This document shows positions 13,557 through 23,000 of a stretch of DNA of 23,581 nucleotides, piece after piece. Numbering within the stretch: the stretch's first letter is position 1; each line of letters opens with the position of its first letter. The notes beneath the pieces are model-generated. The model saw only the letters and a list, made by a program, of their open reading frames with translations. It ran no database searches and was not told the origin of the DNA. The position numbers were made by a program, and so were the translations under genes. This stretch comes from DASWUD01 sp036401755 (GTDB taxonomy: Bacteria > Pseudomonadota > Gammaproteobacteria > Thiohalomonadales > Thiohalomonadaceae): the NCBI GenBank assembly GCA_036401755.1, contig DASWUD010000288.1, positions 1 through 23,581 of the forward strand, written 5' to 3'.

Positions 13557-15659
13557 ATGAAGAATCCATTCAAGAAAAGAGGAGCGGGCACCGCCACTGC
13601 CCCGATAGCCACCGCGGAAAACCGCGGGCTGGCGGTAATCATCGTCCTGCTGCTGGCGGCGGTGCTGGTCATGGGTGTCGTGTACTACCTCGTCGGACAA
13701 CAAGAGGCTCGCGACTCCCAGTTCCTGCGACTGGTCAACGAAAACCGTGTGCTGTCGCAGCAGATCTCCAAGCTGACCGGTGAGGCGAACCGTGGCCAGC
13801 CCCAGACCTTCGACGACCTGAAGAAGGCGCGTGACCAGTTCGACAGTAACCTGAGGCTGCTCCTGGAAGGGGGCGGCGAGGCGGGGATGAGGCCCGTTCA
13901 CGAAACCACCGCGGAGGTGAATGCGCTCGCGTTGGATGTGGACGAGAAGTGGAAAAAATATGACGCAAACACCCAGCTGGTGATCAAGTCCCGCGGCATG
14001 ATCGTCGCCCTGCGCGAAATCGTCAAATTGGCCAACCAGAACTCCCCACAGCTGCTTGCCGTCACCGATGAGGTGGCCAGTATGATGGCGCAGAAAGGCA
14101 GCGCTCCTGATCAAGTCTATGTTGCCAGCCGTCAGCTGATGTTGGCGCAGCGTATCATCACCAACGTGAACCGCATGCTCGAAGGCGGCGAAGGCGCGGT
14201 GACGGCAGCCGACCGCTTCGGTCGCGACGCGGCGCTGTTTGGCAGCGTCATCAACGGCATGCTCGACGGCGATGCGCGCCTCAACATCAAGGCGGTGGGT
14301 GACGAGCAGATTATCGAGAAGGTGGAAGAGACGAGTGACCACTTCGATGCGCTTGGCAAGCAGGTGAGCGGCATACTGGACCGCAGCCCGGAGTTGTTCG
14401 AAATGTCCGAAGCGGTGCAACTCGTTCTCGATAACAGTGAGGGGCTGCTCGCCAGTCTCACCGCGCTGGAAAAAAATTACCGCGACTATGCGGGCACACG
14501 CTTCCTCAGCTCAAAGTTTGGTAATGTGTTCGGTGCGATTGCCGTGGTGCTGCTGCTGCTGCTGGGCTATCGCCTGAAGCAGGAAGGTGAGCATCGCGTG
14601 GCCGCTGCCGATGCGCAACGACGCGACGCCGAGCAGGAGAAGCGCAATACTGATGAGAAGAACCGCAGCAACCAGCAGGCCATTATGCGTCTACTGGATG
14701 AGATGGGCGACCTGGCCGACGGTGACCTTACGGTGAACGCGACAGTAACCGAGGACATCACCGGTGCCATCGCCGACTCCATGAACTACGCCATCGACGC
14801 ACTGCGCAACCTCGTTGTGGCGATCAACAAGACCGCTAGCCAGGTTTCGAGCGCGGCGGAAAATACCCAGGCAACTGCCGTTCACCTCGCCGAGGCGAGT
14901 GAGCATCAGGCCCAACAGATCACCTCGGCGAGTGCTGCCGTGAATGAGATGGCCCTCTCCATCGAAGGCGTGTCGCAAAACGCCGGTCAGCTGGCCGACG
15001 AAGCGCAGCGCTCGGTGGAGATCGCCAAGAAGGGCGCCGAGGCGGTACGCAAGACCATTCATGGTATGGACGCCATTCGTGAACAGATCCAGGAGACCTC
15101 GAAGCGTATCAAGCGTCTCGGTGAATCGTCACAGGAGATCGGTGATATCGTGGAACTGATTAACGACATTGCCGAGCAGACCAACATTCTGGCTCTTAAC
15201 GCGGCGATTCAGGCGGCGATGGCCGGTGAAGCGGGCCGCGGCTTCGCGGTGGTTGCGGACGAAGTGCAACGCCTCGCTGAACGTTCCGCCGACGCAACCC
15301 GCCAGATTGAGGCGCTGGTAAAGACCATTCAGACCGACACCAACGAGGCGGTCATCTCGATGGAGCAGAGTACCTCCGGTGTGGTCGCGGGGGCGAAACT
15401 GGCCGAAGACGCCGGCGCAGCACTCGGTGAGATCGAAACCGTGTCGACCAGCCTGGCGGGACTGGTGCAGAGCATCTCCAGCGCCACACGCCAACAAGCG
15501 GTCGCGGCCGCCAGCATCTCCGACACCATGAACGTCATTCAGGAGATTACTACCCAGACCTCCGAGGGTACCAGCCAGACGGCGCGTTCCATCGGTAATC
15601 TTGCCGAGCTCGCCAACGACCTGAAGAAATCGGTATCCGGCTTCAAACTGCCCCACTGA
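13557..15659 (+). CDS. pilJ: Type IV pilus methyl-accepting chemotaxis receptor PilJ
   Basis: A 700-residue inner-membrane chemoreceptor of the Pil-Chp system. Topology: a basic cytoplasmic start, TM1 about 25-46, a large periplasmic region (about 47-320) with two PilJ-type helical modules, TM2 about 322-342, then HAMP-like and MCP signalling domains. The signalling tip is EQTNILALNAAIQAAMAGE from residue 540, with PilJ's AIQAAMAGEAGRGFAVVADEV variant. P. aeruginosa PilJ has 682 residues and is thought to sense pilus or surface contact. The ATG has AGGAG at 13544-13548. There is no C-terminal CheR-tethering pentapeptide. No pilK (methyltransferase) follows. Confidence 0.95.
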   Translation: MKNPFKKRGAGTATAPIATAENRGLAVIIVLLLAAVLVMGVVYYLVGQQEARDSQFLRLVNENRVLSQQISKLTGEANRGQPQTFDDLKKARDQFDSNLRLLLEGGGEAGMRPVHETTAEVNALALDVDEKWKKYDANTQLVIKSRGMIVALREIVKLANQNSPQLLAVTDEVASMMAQKGSAPDQVYVASRQLMLAQRIITNVNRMLEGGEGAVTAADRFGRDAALFGSVINGMLDGDARLNIKAVGDEQIIEKVEETSDHFDALGKQVSGILDRSPELFEMSEAVQLVLDNSEGLLASLTALEKNYRDYAGTRFLSSKFGNVFGAIAVVLLLLLGYRLKQEGEHRVAAADAQRRDAEQEKRNTDEKNRSNQQAIMRLLDEMGDLADGDLTVNATVTEDITGAIADSMNYAIDALRNLVVAINKTASQVSSAAENTQATAVHLAEASEHQAQQITSASAAVNEMALSIEGVSQNAGQLADEAQRSVEIAKKGAEAVRKTIHGMDAIREQIQETSKRIKRLGESSQEIGDIVELINDIAEQTNILALNAAIQAAMAGEAGRGFAVVADEVQRLAERSADATRQIEALVKTIQTDTNEAVISMEQSTSGVVAGAKLAEDAGAALGEIETVSTSLAGLVQSISSATRQQAVAAASISDTMNVIQEITTQTSEGTSQTARSIGNLAELANDLKKSVSGFKLPH

Positions 15660-15832
15660 GCCCGGGGAATATCAGTTGATGATGCTCGCAGGGAAATCGC
15701 TGGAGCGACGCGGTCCCGGAAACGCTCTCTATGCAGTGGCGTACGGCGTCAATCGCCTGGCGTTCCCCGCTGCGGTCAAGCGTGGTCGCGAGCAATGTCT
15801 CCCTGGGAGATGCGCTCTAAAGGGGCTGTCAC

Positions 15833-18800
15833 ATGCGTAGTGCAGAAAAATTTGATGTCAGCACCCTAGCCTGGGTCAAGGGCGAAATCGACGAGACCCT
15901 CAAGCAGGCACGCATCACACTCGAAGCCTTCGTTGAAAACAGTGAAGACGAGGCGCAGCTTGACGCCTGTATCTCCCTTCTCCATCAGGTGGCAGGAACG
16001 CTGCAGATGGTGGAGCTGAGTGGCGCCGCGAGATTCGCCACAGAAACTGAACAGCTCGCTGCAGCCATACGAGGCGGTGAGGTGGCCGACCGTGAGCATG
16101 GGCTCGAAGCGCTGATGCGTGCCATCCTCCAGCTCCCCGATTATCTGGAGTCATTGCAAGCCAGGGGGGGCGATAACCCGGCCATCCTGCGTCCTCTGCT
16201 GAATGAGCTGCGGCAGGTGCGCGGTGCCACGCCGATTGCCGAGAGCGATTTTTTTGCCCCCGATTTGTCGGTGATGCCCGCCGACAAGGCCCAATATCAG
16301 ACGATCGATATCAAGGCCCTGGCGCGGAAACTGCGCCCCTATTATCAGGCAGCATTGCTCCGGCTGCTGCGGGACGAGAACGTCCCAATCCAGCTGAAGA
16401 TCATCGACACGATATTTGAGCGGCTCTACTCGGTAGAGGCGGCTCCGCAGATCCGCCAGTGGCTGTGGATTGCACGGGGTTTTGCCGAAGGGATCAGGGA
16501 TGGTGCAATTCCTCTCGACAAGGACAAGAAACTGCTGCTGGGCAGATGCGATCGGTTACTCAAGAAGATTTCCGATGATGTGAGTGAAGAGCCGGGGCTG
16601 ATCGGTTCGCTGCTGTTGCGTATTGCAAAATCATCGGGTGATGGCCCGGTGACGAGTGAGCTGCGCAAAGCCTTCCAACTCGACTCACTTTTGGCACAGC
16701 CCTCCCAGCCGTTGCTGGGCGGCTTCAATGCCGAACTCAAACGCACGGTCTCGGCGGATATCCTTGAAGAGCTTGCGCGAATCAAGGAGACCTTTGATAT
16801 CTTCGTGCGCGGCGATCGCAGCGCAGTGCGTGGTTTGGCGGGCATCGCCGATAGCCTCGGTACCATGGCTGAGACGCTGGTGCTGTTGCATCAGGAGGAG
16901 CTGTCCCAGCAACTGCGCGAACAGTCGGCCGAGTTACACCGCATCGCAAATGGTGCCGCGGTTCCCGAGGATGCCACCTTAATGGGAGTAGCAGGAGCGA
17001 TCCTGGCGGTAGAGTCGGCGCTCAGCGACTGGGGAAGCATGACACCGCTGGAAAAGGCGGATGATGCGGCGGGCCAGGTCTCAACGGATGAGGTGGGGCA
17101 GCTGGCCGAGGCAGAGCATGGCCGGGTAGTCCGTCAAGTGATGAAAGAGTCGCGCGATGGTGTGATCCGTATTCGCGAGGCCGTCAGCCAATATCTGGAA
17201 AACCCCACCGATAAGTCACTGCTGAGCGGCGTCGCCGCCCAGCTGCATGAGATCGTCGGCAGCCTGACGATGCTCTCCTACCGCCGTGCAGCGCAGGTAC
17301 TGCGCTCCTGCGGGCTTTTTATCAGCAATGAGCTGGAAAAGGGGCTCACGCTTCCCCAGCCGCAAAAGCTCGATGCCCTCGCCGATGCCATCATGAGTAT
17401 CGAGTACTACCTGGAAGCCTTTGTCCAGAGCCGCGTCCATCCGGCATCGGTGCTCGATGTCGCCGAGAGCGGCGTGGCGGCGCTGGGTTACCCAGTGGAT
17501 GCCCTGGCCGATGAGCCGAAGCATGTCGAAACCCTTGGAGCAGACGCGCACAGGAAAGCGGTGGAGCTCGATGTTACCGCGCTGACGATTGAAGCCCCAG
17601 CCGTCGTCACGATCGCTAAACCTGCACCTGTGCCACCACTCCCTCCGGCGGGGATGAACCCAGAGGTGGATGAGGAGATCCTGGAGATTTTCATCGAAGA
17701 GTCTCAGGAAGAGGTGGCCAAAATCGGTACGCTGTTGCCGATATGGAGCAATAACCCGGCCGATGAGGAGGCGCTGCGCGATCTGCGGCGCTGCTTCCAC
17801 ACCCTGAAGGGAAGTGGACGCCTGGTGGGTGCCGCGGTGCTTGGCGAGTTCGCCTGGGCATTCGAGAACATGCTCAACCGGGTCATCGACGGCAGCGTGC
17901 GTCCGGGACCCGCCATGTTTGACATGCTCGATCAGGCGCGCGAGGCATTCCCCCAGCTCATCGCCAACTTCCGTGACGGCACCCCACTTGGGGACGAAAT
18001 CGAGTTGTTGCGTGAGGGAGCCCATGAGATCGTCCAGCCCGGCGGCATGCAGCTCAAGGAAGAGCCAGTTGGCGCGAGCATGACCGTCCAGCCAGTCGCG
18101 GCCGCTGTTGAGAGCGGCGCGCTGCACCCGCGGCGCGAGCTCGACCCCGTTCTGTTGGAGATTTACGCCAAGGAGACTCAGGGCCATCTTGAACAGGTGC
18201 AATCCTTCTTGGAGAGCTATAAGAACGGCTCGCACCGGATCAATGAACCGCTGATTCGTGCGCTCCATACGCTGACGGGCAGTTCCCGCATGGCGGGTGT
18301 CATACCGGTTGCCGAGGTGAGTGGCCCGCTCGAAAAGTATGCAAAGACACTGCAGGTCGAACGCCTTCCCATGCCCGAAGAGGGGGCGGCCTTGCTCGAA
18401 GATTGCCTGGACTACACCCGTCAGGTTATTGCCCACCTGCAGGATGGCGGGCGCCATCTGCTGCCCGCCAGCAACCAGCTAACCGCGCGTGCTGTCGCCT
18501 TGTACGAAACGGTAAAGCACGCAGAGGAGAACGTCGCCGCGCGTCCCGAGGAGGGGCTGGCATCGGTTCCCGAAGTGATGCAGCAGGGGGGCGCTGCCGA
18601 AGCCACAGTAGCTGAGCTTGCGCCGCAATCGCCAGAAATTGGGCACCTACGCCCTATCGAGCTGCCAGAAGTCGCGCCAGGTACCCTGGCCGACGTCAGT
18701 GATCTGGAGAAGGCGTTCGAGATTCTTGATGGCGGGACAACTGCTAATGCCTCCGAGCGGGACGCGATACCACCGCTGGAAATTGCCGAACCGGTTCAGG

Positions 18801-21697
18801 TCGTCCCGCCACCTATTGCGGCTTTGTCCCGCACAGAGAGCGTGGCGCCGAAGGTTGAGAAGAGCTCGCCGCAAGCTGAAGAGTACGACCCGGAGTTGCT
18901 CGAAATCTTCCTGGAGGAAGGGGGCGATATCCTCAATGCCTCCGAAGAGACACTCCATTCGTGGGTCAAGAATCCCGATGATCGCTCTCTCGCCGAACTG
19001 CTCCAGCGTCAGTTGCATACCCTCAAGGGTGGGGCACGCATGGCGGGGATCGGCGCTATCGGGGATCTGGGTCACTCGCTGGAGAGTGTCTTCGAGGCGG
19101 TAGTTGAAGGAAGAGTGGCCCGCTCCAAACGCATGATGGATCTGCTGCAGCTTGCCCATGATCGCCTGGTGGTGATGCTGGAACAGGTGCGTAAGCGTGA
19201 GCCGCTCACTTCAGGTGATGATCTCATTAATGCCATTATGCAGTTGGGGCGTGGTGAAACGGAGGCGCCAGCGCCGACACCCGTACCACCGAGCACCACG
19301 ACCACTTCCACGACACCTGCGGTTGCCTTGAGTCAGGAACAGGCTTCCGACACGCACGCTCAACCGGTCATCGATCCGCTAGAGTTGCTACTCGTCTCGG
19401 GCCGCGAGCGCATCGAGCAGCTCAACACCAAGATTGCGGCATGGCGCAGAAGCCAGGATGAGTTCAAGCTGCTGCACGAGATACGCCACGAGGCCGAAGC
19501 ACTGATGCAGGAAGCGGGTGCCGCAGTGATAGTCGAGCTCACCGAGCTGGCGAAGGCAATCGCGGATCTGATGCGCGCAGTCAATGACGGTCATGTGCCG
19601 ATTTCGGAAAAGATGTTTGCCTTGCTGGCCTCCTGTGGCGAACGGCTCTCCCTAATCTTTAGCCAACTTACCCGGCGTACGGCCCTCTCCAACGGCATCT
19701 ATCTGGTAACCAATGTCAGCGAGCTGATCAAGAGCAGCATCGCTGAGCGGCGCGCCGCAGCCGAAGCACAGAGCGAGCCGAGCGTCGAGCCGATCGCCAG
19801 CGAGGCCCCGGTTCATGAATTCAAGGCGGAACCGGCCGAGGAGGGCGCCGATAACCGGCGCCAGGGTCAGCGCGTGCAGCACGAGATGGTGCGTGTGCGT
19901 GCAGACTTGCTCGACAATATGGTCAATTTCGCCGGCGAGGTGAGCATCTATCGTTCGCGTGTGGAGCAGCAGCTCGGCGCGTTGCGATTCAACATTGATG
20001 ATCTCGATACTACGGTGGCCCGCTTGCGCGAACAGGTGCGCATGTTCGACATCGAGACCGAGGCGCAGATCGACTCACGCTATCGTGAGGCGGTGGGTCA
20101 GGAATATGAGGAGTTCGATCCGCTCGAATTCGACCGCTTTACTCACATGCAACAGCTCTCCCGTTCAATGATGGAGAGTCTCAACGACCTGCTCAGTATC
20201 GAAGAGATGATGCTCGGCTTGAGCCGAGAATCGGAGACGTTGCTGTTGCAGCAGTCGCGCGTCAACACCGAGTTGCAGGAGACCCTGATGCATACGCGCA
20301 TGGTCCCGTTGGTGGAGCATGCGCCGCGTCTGCGTCGTATCGTACGCCAGACCTGCGCCGAGCTGAAGAAGGAGGCGGGCCTCAGCTTCAAGGGGGCCGA
20401 GGTGGAGATGGATCGCAACGTGGTCGAGCGCATTCTCGCGCCACTTGAGCATATGTTGCGCAACTCCGTGGCACACGGTATCGAGGCTGTGGAAAAACGT
20501 CTGGCGGCCGGCAAACCAGCTGAAGGCACCATCATCATCGCCCTGTCCCGAGAGGGCTCCGAGGTGGTGATCCGCGTCAGTGATGATGGGGCGGGCATAA
20601 ATCTCGACGCTGTGCGCAGAAAGGCTATCGACAAGGGTTTGATGGCGCCCGATGCCAGGTTGGATGACAAGGAGATTATGCATTTCATCCTTGAGTCGGG
20701 CTTCTCCACGGCTGAGTCGCTGTCGCAGATCGCCGGACGCGGCGTCGGCATGGACGTGGTTGCCAGCGAGATCAAGCAATTGGGCGGCGTGCTCGAAATC
20801 AGTTCTACGGCGGGCAAAGGCACGCTGTTTACGATACGTCTGCCACTGACGTTGTCGGTAAGTCGCGCGCTGCTCGTCTATGCCGGCGAGGATGTCTATG
20901 CGGTACCGCTGATGAGTATCACAGGCATCGAGCGCATCGCGAAGGGGGAGCTGGAGCAACTTCTGTCCGAGGTGCAGCCACGTTACCGCTGGGTGGGACA
21001 GGACTACGAATTGATGCATCTGAGCCGCGTGCTGGGTGTTACCACCCAGGCACCGGTGATGGAGGGAGAGAAGGTCTCGCTGTTGCTCGCGCAAAGTGGC
21101 GATAACCGTGTGGCCCTGGCGGTGGATAGTCTGGTGGGGAGCCGCGAAATCGTGGTGAAATCACTGGGACCGCAATTGAGCACGCTGCAGGATATCTCCG
21201 GCGCCACCATTCTGGCCGATGGTAATGTGGCACTGATTATCGACCTGCCGGCACTGATCCGTCGTGGCCTGGCGCGGCGTGGTGGTGTCAAGCCGGTTGA
21301 GGTAACGACAAAGGTCGCGACGGAACCGACCATCATGGTGGTGGACGACTCAATCACCGTGCGCAAGGTCACCGAGCGACTGCTCAAGCGCCACAACATG
21401 AAGTGCGTGACGGCGAAGGATGGTGTGGATGCCCTGTCGGTGCTGGAGGATGTCACCCCGGATGTGATGTTGCTTGATATCGAAATGCCGCGCATGGATG
21501 GTTATGAACTGGCAACCCATATCCGCAATTCGGCGCGTTTCCGTGATCTGCCCATCATCATGATCACTTCACGCAGTGGCGATAAACACCGACAGCGTGC
21601 CATGGAGATCGGCGTCAACATCTATATGGGTAAACCGTATACCGAGGCCGACCTGCTGGAAAGTATCCAACAGATGCTCAAGCTGCGAAGCGTCTAG
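15833..21697 (+). CDS. chpA: Hybrid multi-Hpt histidine kinase ChpA
   Basis: A 1954-residue CheA-like kinase at the core of the Pil-Chp system. Six Hpt-like segments are recognisable by their His region: H51 (HQVAGT), H472 (HEIVGS), H656 (HTLKGS), H812 (HTLTGS), H1062 (HTLKGG) and a degenerate H1215 (HEIRHE). Only H656 and H1062 have the full HxLKG core. Then come a dimerisation helix region (about 1350-1500), a HATPase domain with N box H1540/N1544/H1548, G1 DDGAGI (1584-1589) and G2 GRGVG (1635-1639), a CheW-like domain (about 1672-1815) and a C-terminal receiver with D1838-D1839, phosphoacceptor D1882 and K1934. P. aeruginosa ChpA is larger (2472), so this is a shorter version. AAGGGG lies upstream of the ATG. 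Confidence 0.95.
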   Translation: MRSAEKFDVSTLAWVKGEIDETLKQARITLEAFVENSEDEAQLDACISLLHQVAGTLQMVELSGAARFATETEQLAAAIRGGEVADREHGLEALMRAILQLPDYLESLQARGGDNPAILRPLLNELRQVRGATPIAESDFFAPDLSVMPADKAQYQTIDIKALARKLRPYYQAALLRLLRDENVPIQLKIIDTIFERLYSVEAAPQIRQWLWIARGFAEGIRDGAIPLDKDKKLLLGRCDRLLKKISDDVSEEPGLIGSLLLRIAKSSGDGPVTSELRKAFQLDSLLAQPSQPLLGGFNAELKRTVSADILEELARIKETFDIFVRGDRSAVRGLAGIADSLGTMAETLVLLHQEELSQQLREQSAELHRIANGAAVPEDATLMGVAGAILAVESALSDWGSMTPLEKADDAAGQVSTDEVGQLAEAEHGRVVRQVMKESRDGVIRIREAVSQYLENPTDKSLLSGVAAQLHEIVGSLTMLSYRRAAQVLRSCGLFISNELEKGLTLPQPQKLDALADAIMSIEYYLEAFVQSRVHPASVLDVAESGVAALGYPVDALADEPKHVETLGADAHRKAVELDVTALTIEAPAVVTIAKPAPVPPLPPAGMNPEVDEEILEIFIEESQEEVAKIGTLLPIWSNNPADEEALRDLRRCFHTLKGSGRLVGAAVLGEFAWAFENMLNRVIDGSVRPGPAMFDMLDQAREAFPQLIANFRDGTPLGDEIELLREGAHEIVQPGGMQLKEEPVGASMTVQPVAAAVESGALHPRRELDPVLLEIYAKETQGHLEQVQSFLESYKNGSHRINEPLIRALHTLTGSSRMAGVIPVAEVSGPLEKYAKTLQVERLPMPEEGAALLEDCLDYTRQVIAHLQDGGRHLLPASNQLTARAVALYETVKHAEENVAARPEEGLASVPEVMQQGGAAEATVAELAPQSPEIGHLRPIELPEVAPGTLADVSDLEKAFEILDGGTTANASERDAIPPLEIAEPVQVVPPPIAALSRTESVAPKVEKSSPQAEEYDPELLEIFLEEGGDILNASEETLHSWVKNPDDRSLAELLQRQLHTLKGGARMAGIGAIGDLGHSLESVFEAVVEGRVARSKRMMDLLQLAHDRLVVMLEQVRKREPLTSGDDLINAIMQLGRGETEAPAPTPVPPSTTTTSTTPAVALSQEQASDTHAQPVIDPLELLLVSGRERIEQLNTKIAAWRRSQDEFKLLHEIRHEAEALMQEAGAAVIVELTELAKAIADLMRAVNDGHVPISEKMFALLASCGERLSLIFSQLTRRTALSNGIYLVTNVSELIKSSIAERRAAAEAQSEPSVEPIASEAPVHEFKAEPAEEGADNRRQGQRVQHEMVRVRADLLDNMVNFAGEVSIYRSRVEQQLGALRFNIDDLDTTVARLREQVRMFDIETEAQIDSRYREAVGQEYEEFDPLEFDRFTHMQQLSRSMMESLNDLLSIEEMMLGLSRESETLLLQQSRVNTELQETLMHTRMVPLVEHAPRLRRIVRQTCAELKKEAGLSFKGAEVEMDRNVVERILAPLEHMLRNSVAHGIEAVEKRLAAGKPAEGTIIIALSREGSEVVIRVSDDGAGINLDAVRRKAIDKGLMAPDARLDDKEIMHFILESGFSTAESLSQIAGRGVGMDVVASEIKQLGGVLEISSTAGKGTLFTIRLPLTLSVSRALLVYAGEDVYAVPLMSITGIERIAKGELEQLLSEVQPRYRWVGQDYELMHLSRVLGVTTQAPVMEGEKVSLLLAQSGDNRVALAVDSLVGSREIVVKSLGPQLSTLQDISGATILADGNVALIIDLPALIRRGLARRGGVKPVEVTTKVATEPTIMVVDDSITVRKVTERLLKRHNMKCVTAKDGVDALSVLEDVTPDVMLLDIEMPRMDGYELATHIRNSARFRDLPIIMITSRSGDKHRQRAMEIGVNIYMGKPYTEADLLESIQQMLKLRSV

Positions 21698-21721
21698 GCT
21701 TGGTAAGGGGACAGCACAAAC

Positions 21722-22246
21722 ATGGCAGATACAGGCACAACTTTGCGCAGTAGCGAAAAGGCTGCATCCGCAGGTGAAGAGGCAGAGCTGATTGTCCGCT
21801 GTCTGCTGATGCCATTCCATGGTTTCAACCTGCTGATGCCGAATACTGCGGTGGCCGAGGTGGTCGCCTACGAGAAGCCCAAGGCTGTCGATCAGGCGCC
21901 AGGTTGGCTGAAAGGATTTGTTGCCTGGCGAGGCAGGAGCGTGCCGGTAGTTTCACTGGAAAATCTGATGGGCTCCACCGAGGGAACGCCAGGCAGTCAG
22001 GCCCGCTTGATTATTTTCAATGCGTTAGGCGAAGGAGCGGCGGTGCCGTTCATTGCCATGGTGGCGCAGGGGATCCCGCGTCTGCACGCGCTCAAGGAAG
22101 AGAATCTGCATTATGTGCCGGGCTCGCAAAAACACGAGGCCGGTGTTTTGACTCGCCTGCTGCTGGATGGAAATCCGGTAGTGGTTCCCGATCTGGAAGT
22201 TCTTGAAAAAATGTTGCTGCAGATTGGGGTGCGGGAGGGAAAGTAG
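21722..22246 (+). CDS. chpC: CheW-like adaptor ChpC
   Basis: A 174-residue second CheW-type protein of the Pil-Chp pathway. CheW-like segments: RCLLMPFHGFNLLMPNTAVAE near residues 27-47, APGWLKGFVAWRGRSVPVVS near 60-79, and FIAMVAQGIPRLHALKEENL in the second half. A polar 20-residue N-terminal tail precedes the domain. It starts 24 nt after chpA with AAGGGGA upstream, so it is in the same operon. In P. aeruginosa chpB lies between chpA and chpC; here the two are adjacent. An additional receptor or input route is the proposed role of ChpC in the family. Confidence 0.9.
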   Translation: MADTGTTLRSSEKAASAGEEAELIVRCLLMPFHGFNLLMPNTAVAEVVAYEKPKAVDQAPGWLKGFVAWRGRSVPVVSLENLMGSTEGTPGSQARLIIFNALGEGAAVPFIAMVAQGIPRLHALKEENLHYVPGSQKHEAGVLTRLLLDGNPVVVPDLEVLEKMLLQIGVREGK

Positions 22247-22319
22247 TGGTATAAGCGTAGTTGAAGCAGCTGTCAGATATAAAAAAAACAGTTCCCCAAA
22301 TCGATGATTGGTAAGACTT

Positions 22320-23000
22320 ATGGCGAAATTAATTGGTGCTTTGGTGATGGCGGCAGTTACCCTGACCTCTGCGGCGGTGACGGCTGCGGAGAGTGATGGG
22401 GGCGGAGTGACGCAAGAGTCGATTCTGGCGCAGATCGCCGAGATTGAACAGGATCCGCTCAAACTGCAGGCCGCCATGCGGGCCGGCAAGGAGCGCATCA
22501 TGCTCTGCGCCCACTGCCACGGAGAGGACGGTAACAGCCTCAGGCCGGAGATCCCCAATCTGGCAGGGCAGAATCCCCCCTATCTCATCGAGCAGGTACA
22601 GAAGTTCGCGGATGGGCGCCGCAAAAATTTCGTGATGCAGACCCTCGCTGCCAACTTTACGCTGGAAGATAAGGTCAACCTTGCCATCTATTTCAACAAC
22701 CAGACCCTGAAACCTGTGGCGGTTGACCCACTGCGTGCCAAAGAGGCCGAGCACATCTACAAGAGTGTCTGCCAGTTCTGTCATGGCGACAGCGGCAAGG
22801 GAGAGGCGGGCTATGCGCGTATCGCCGGACAGCGGCCGCAATACGTGATGACGACTCTGCAACGCTTCCGTGCCGCGGCGCAGCACAAGGTTAATGGGGC
22901 GGACATCAAGCGCAGCAACAGCCGCATGGAGCAGGTGTCGCAGAGCTTGACCGATCAGGAGATCGAGGCGCTGGCACACTACATCGCGCTGCTGCGCTAA
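22320..23000 (+). CDS. Secreted diheme c-type cytochrome (cytochrome c4-like)
   Basis: A 226-residue periplasmic electron carrier with an N-terminal signal peptide (MAKLIGALVMAAVTLTSAAV, cleavage probably after AVTAA) and two heme sites, CAHCH at C63-H67 and CQFCH at C151-H155. Each half has the c4/c553-like layout: heme site near GEDGNS or GDSGKG, then NLAGQNPPYLIEQ or IAGQRPQYVMTT, then a Met-containing segment that could supply the distal ligand (FVMQTLA, SRMEQVS). The frame is open to TTG 22308, but ATG 22320 is chosen because it gives a clean signal peptide. It lies 73 bp after chpC on the same strand. Its stop overlaps the rsmE stop on the other strand. A role in respiration is likely; a link to Pil-Chp is only positional. 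Confidence 0.88.
   Translation: MAKLIGALVMAAVTLTSAAVTAAESDGGGVTQESILAQIAEIEQDPLKLQAAMRAGKERIMLCAHCHGEDGNSLRPEIPNLAGQNPPYLIEQVQKFADGRRKNFVMQTLAANFTLEDKVNLAIYFNNQTLKPVAVDPLRAKEAEHIYKSVCQFCHGDSGKGEAGYARIAGQRPQYVMTTLQRFRAAAQHKVNGADIKRSNSRMEQVSQSLTDQEIEALAHYIALLR

Noticed and set aside
14546..14568. Run of CTG repeats in pilJ
   Set aside because: Encodes the leucine-rich second membrane helix of PilJ; explained by protein composition rather than a functional DNA repeat.
17216..18457. 413-residue open frame antisense to chpA
   Set aside because: Lies wholly inside chpA over its Hpt motifs; no domain recognised and no ribosome site checked out.
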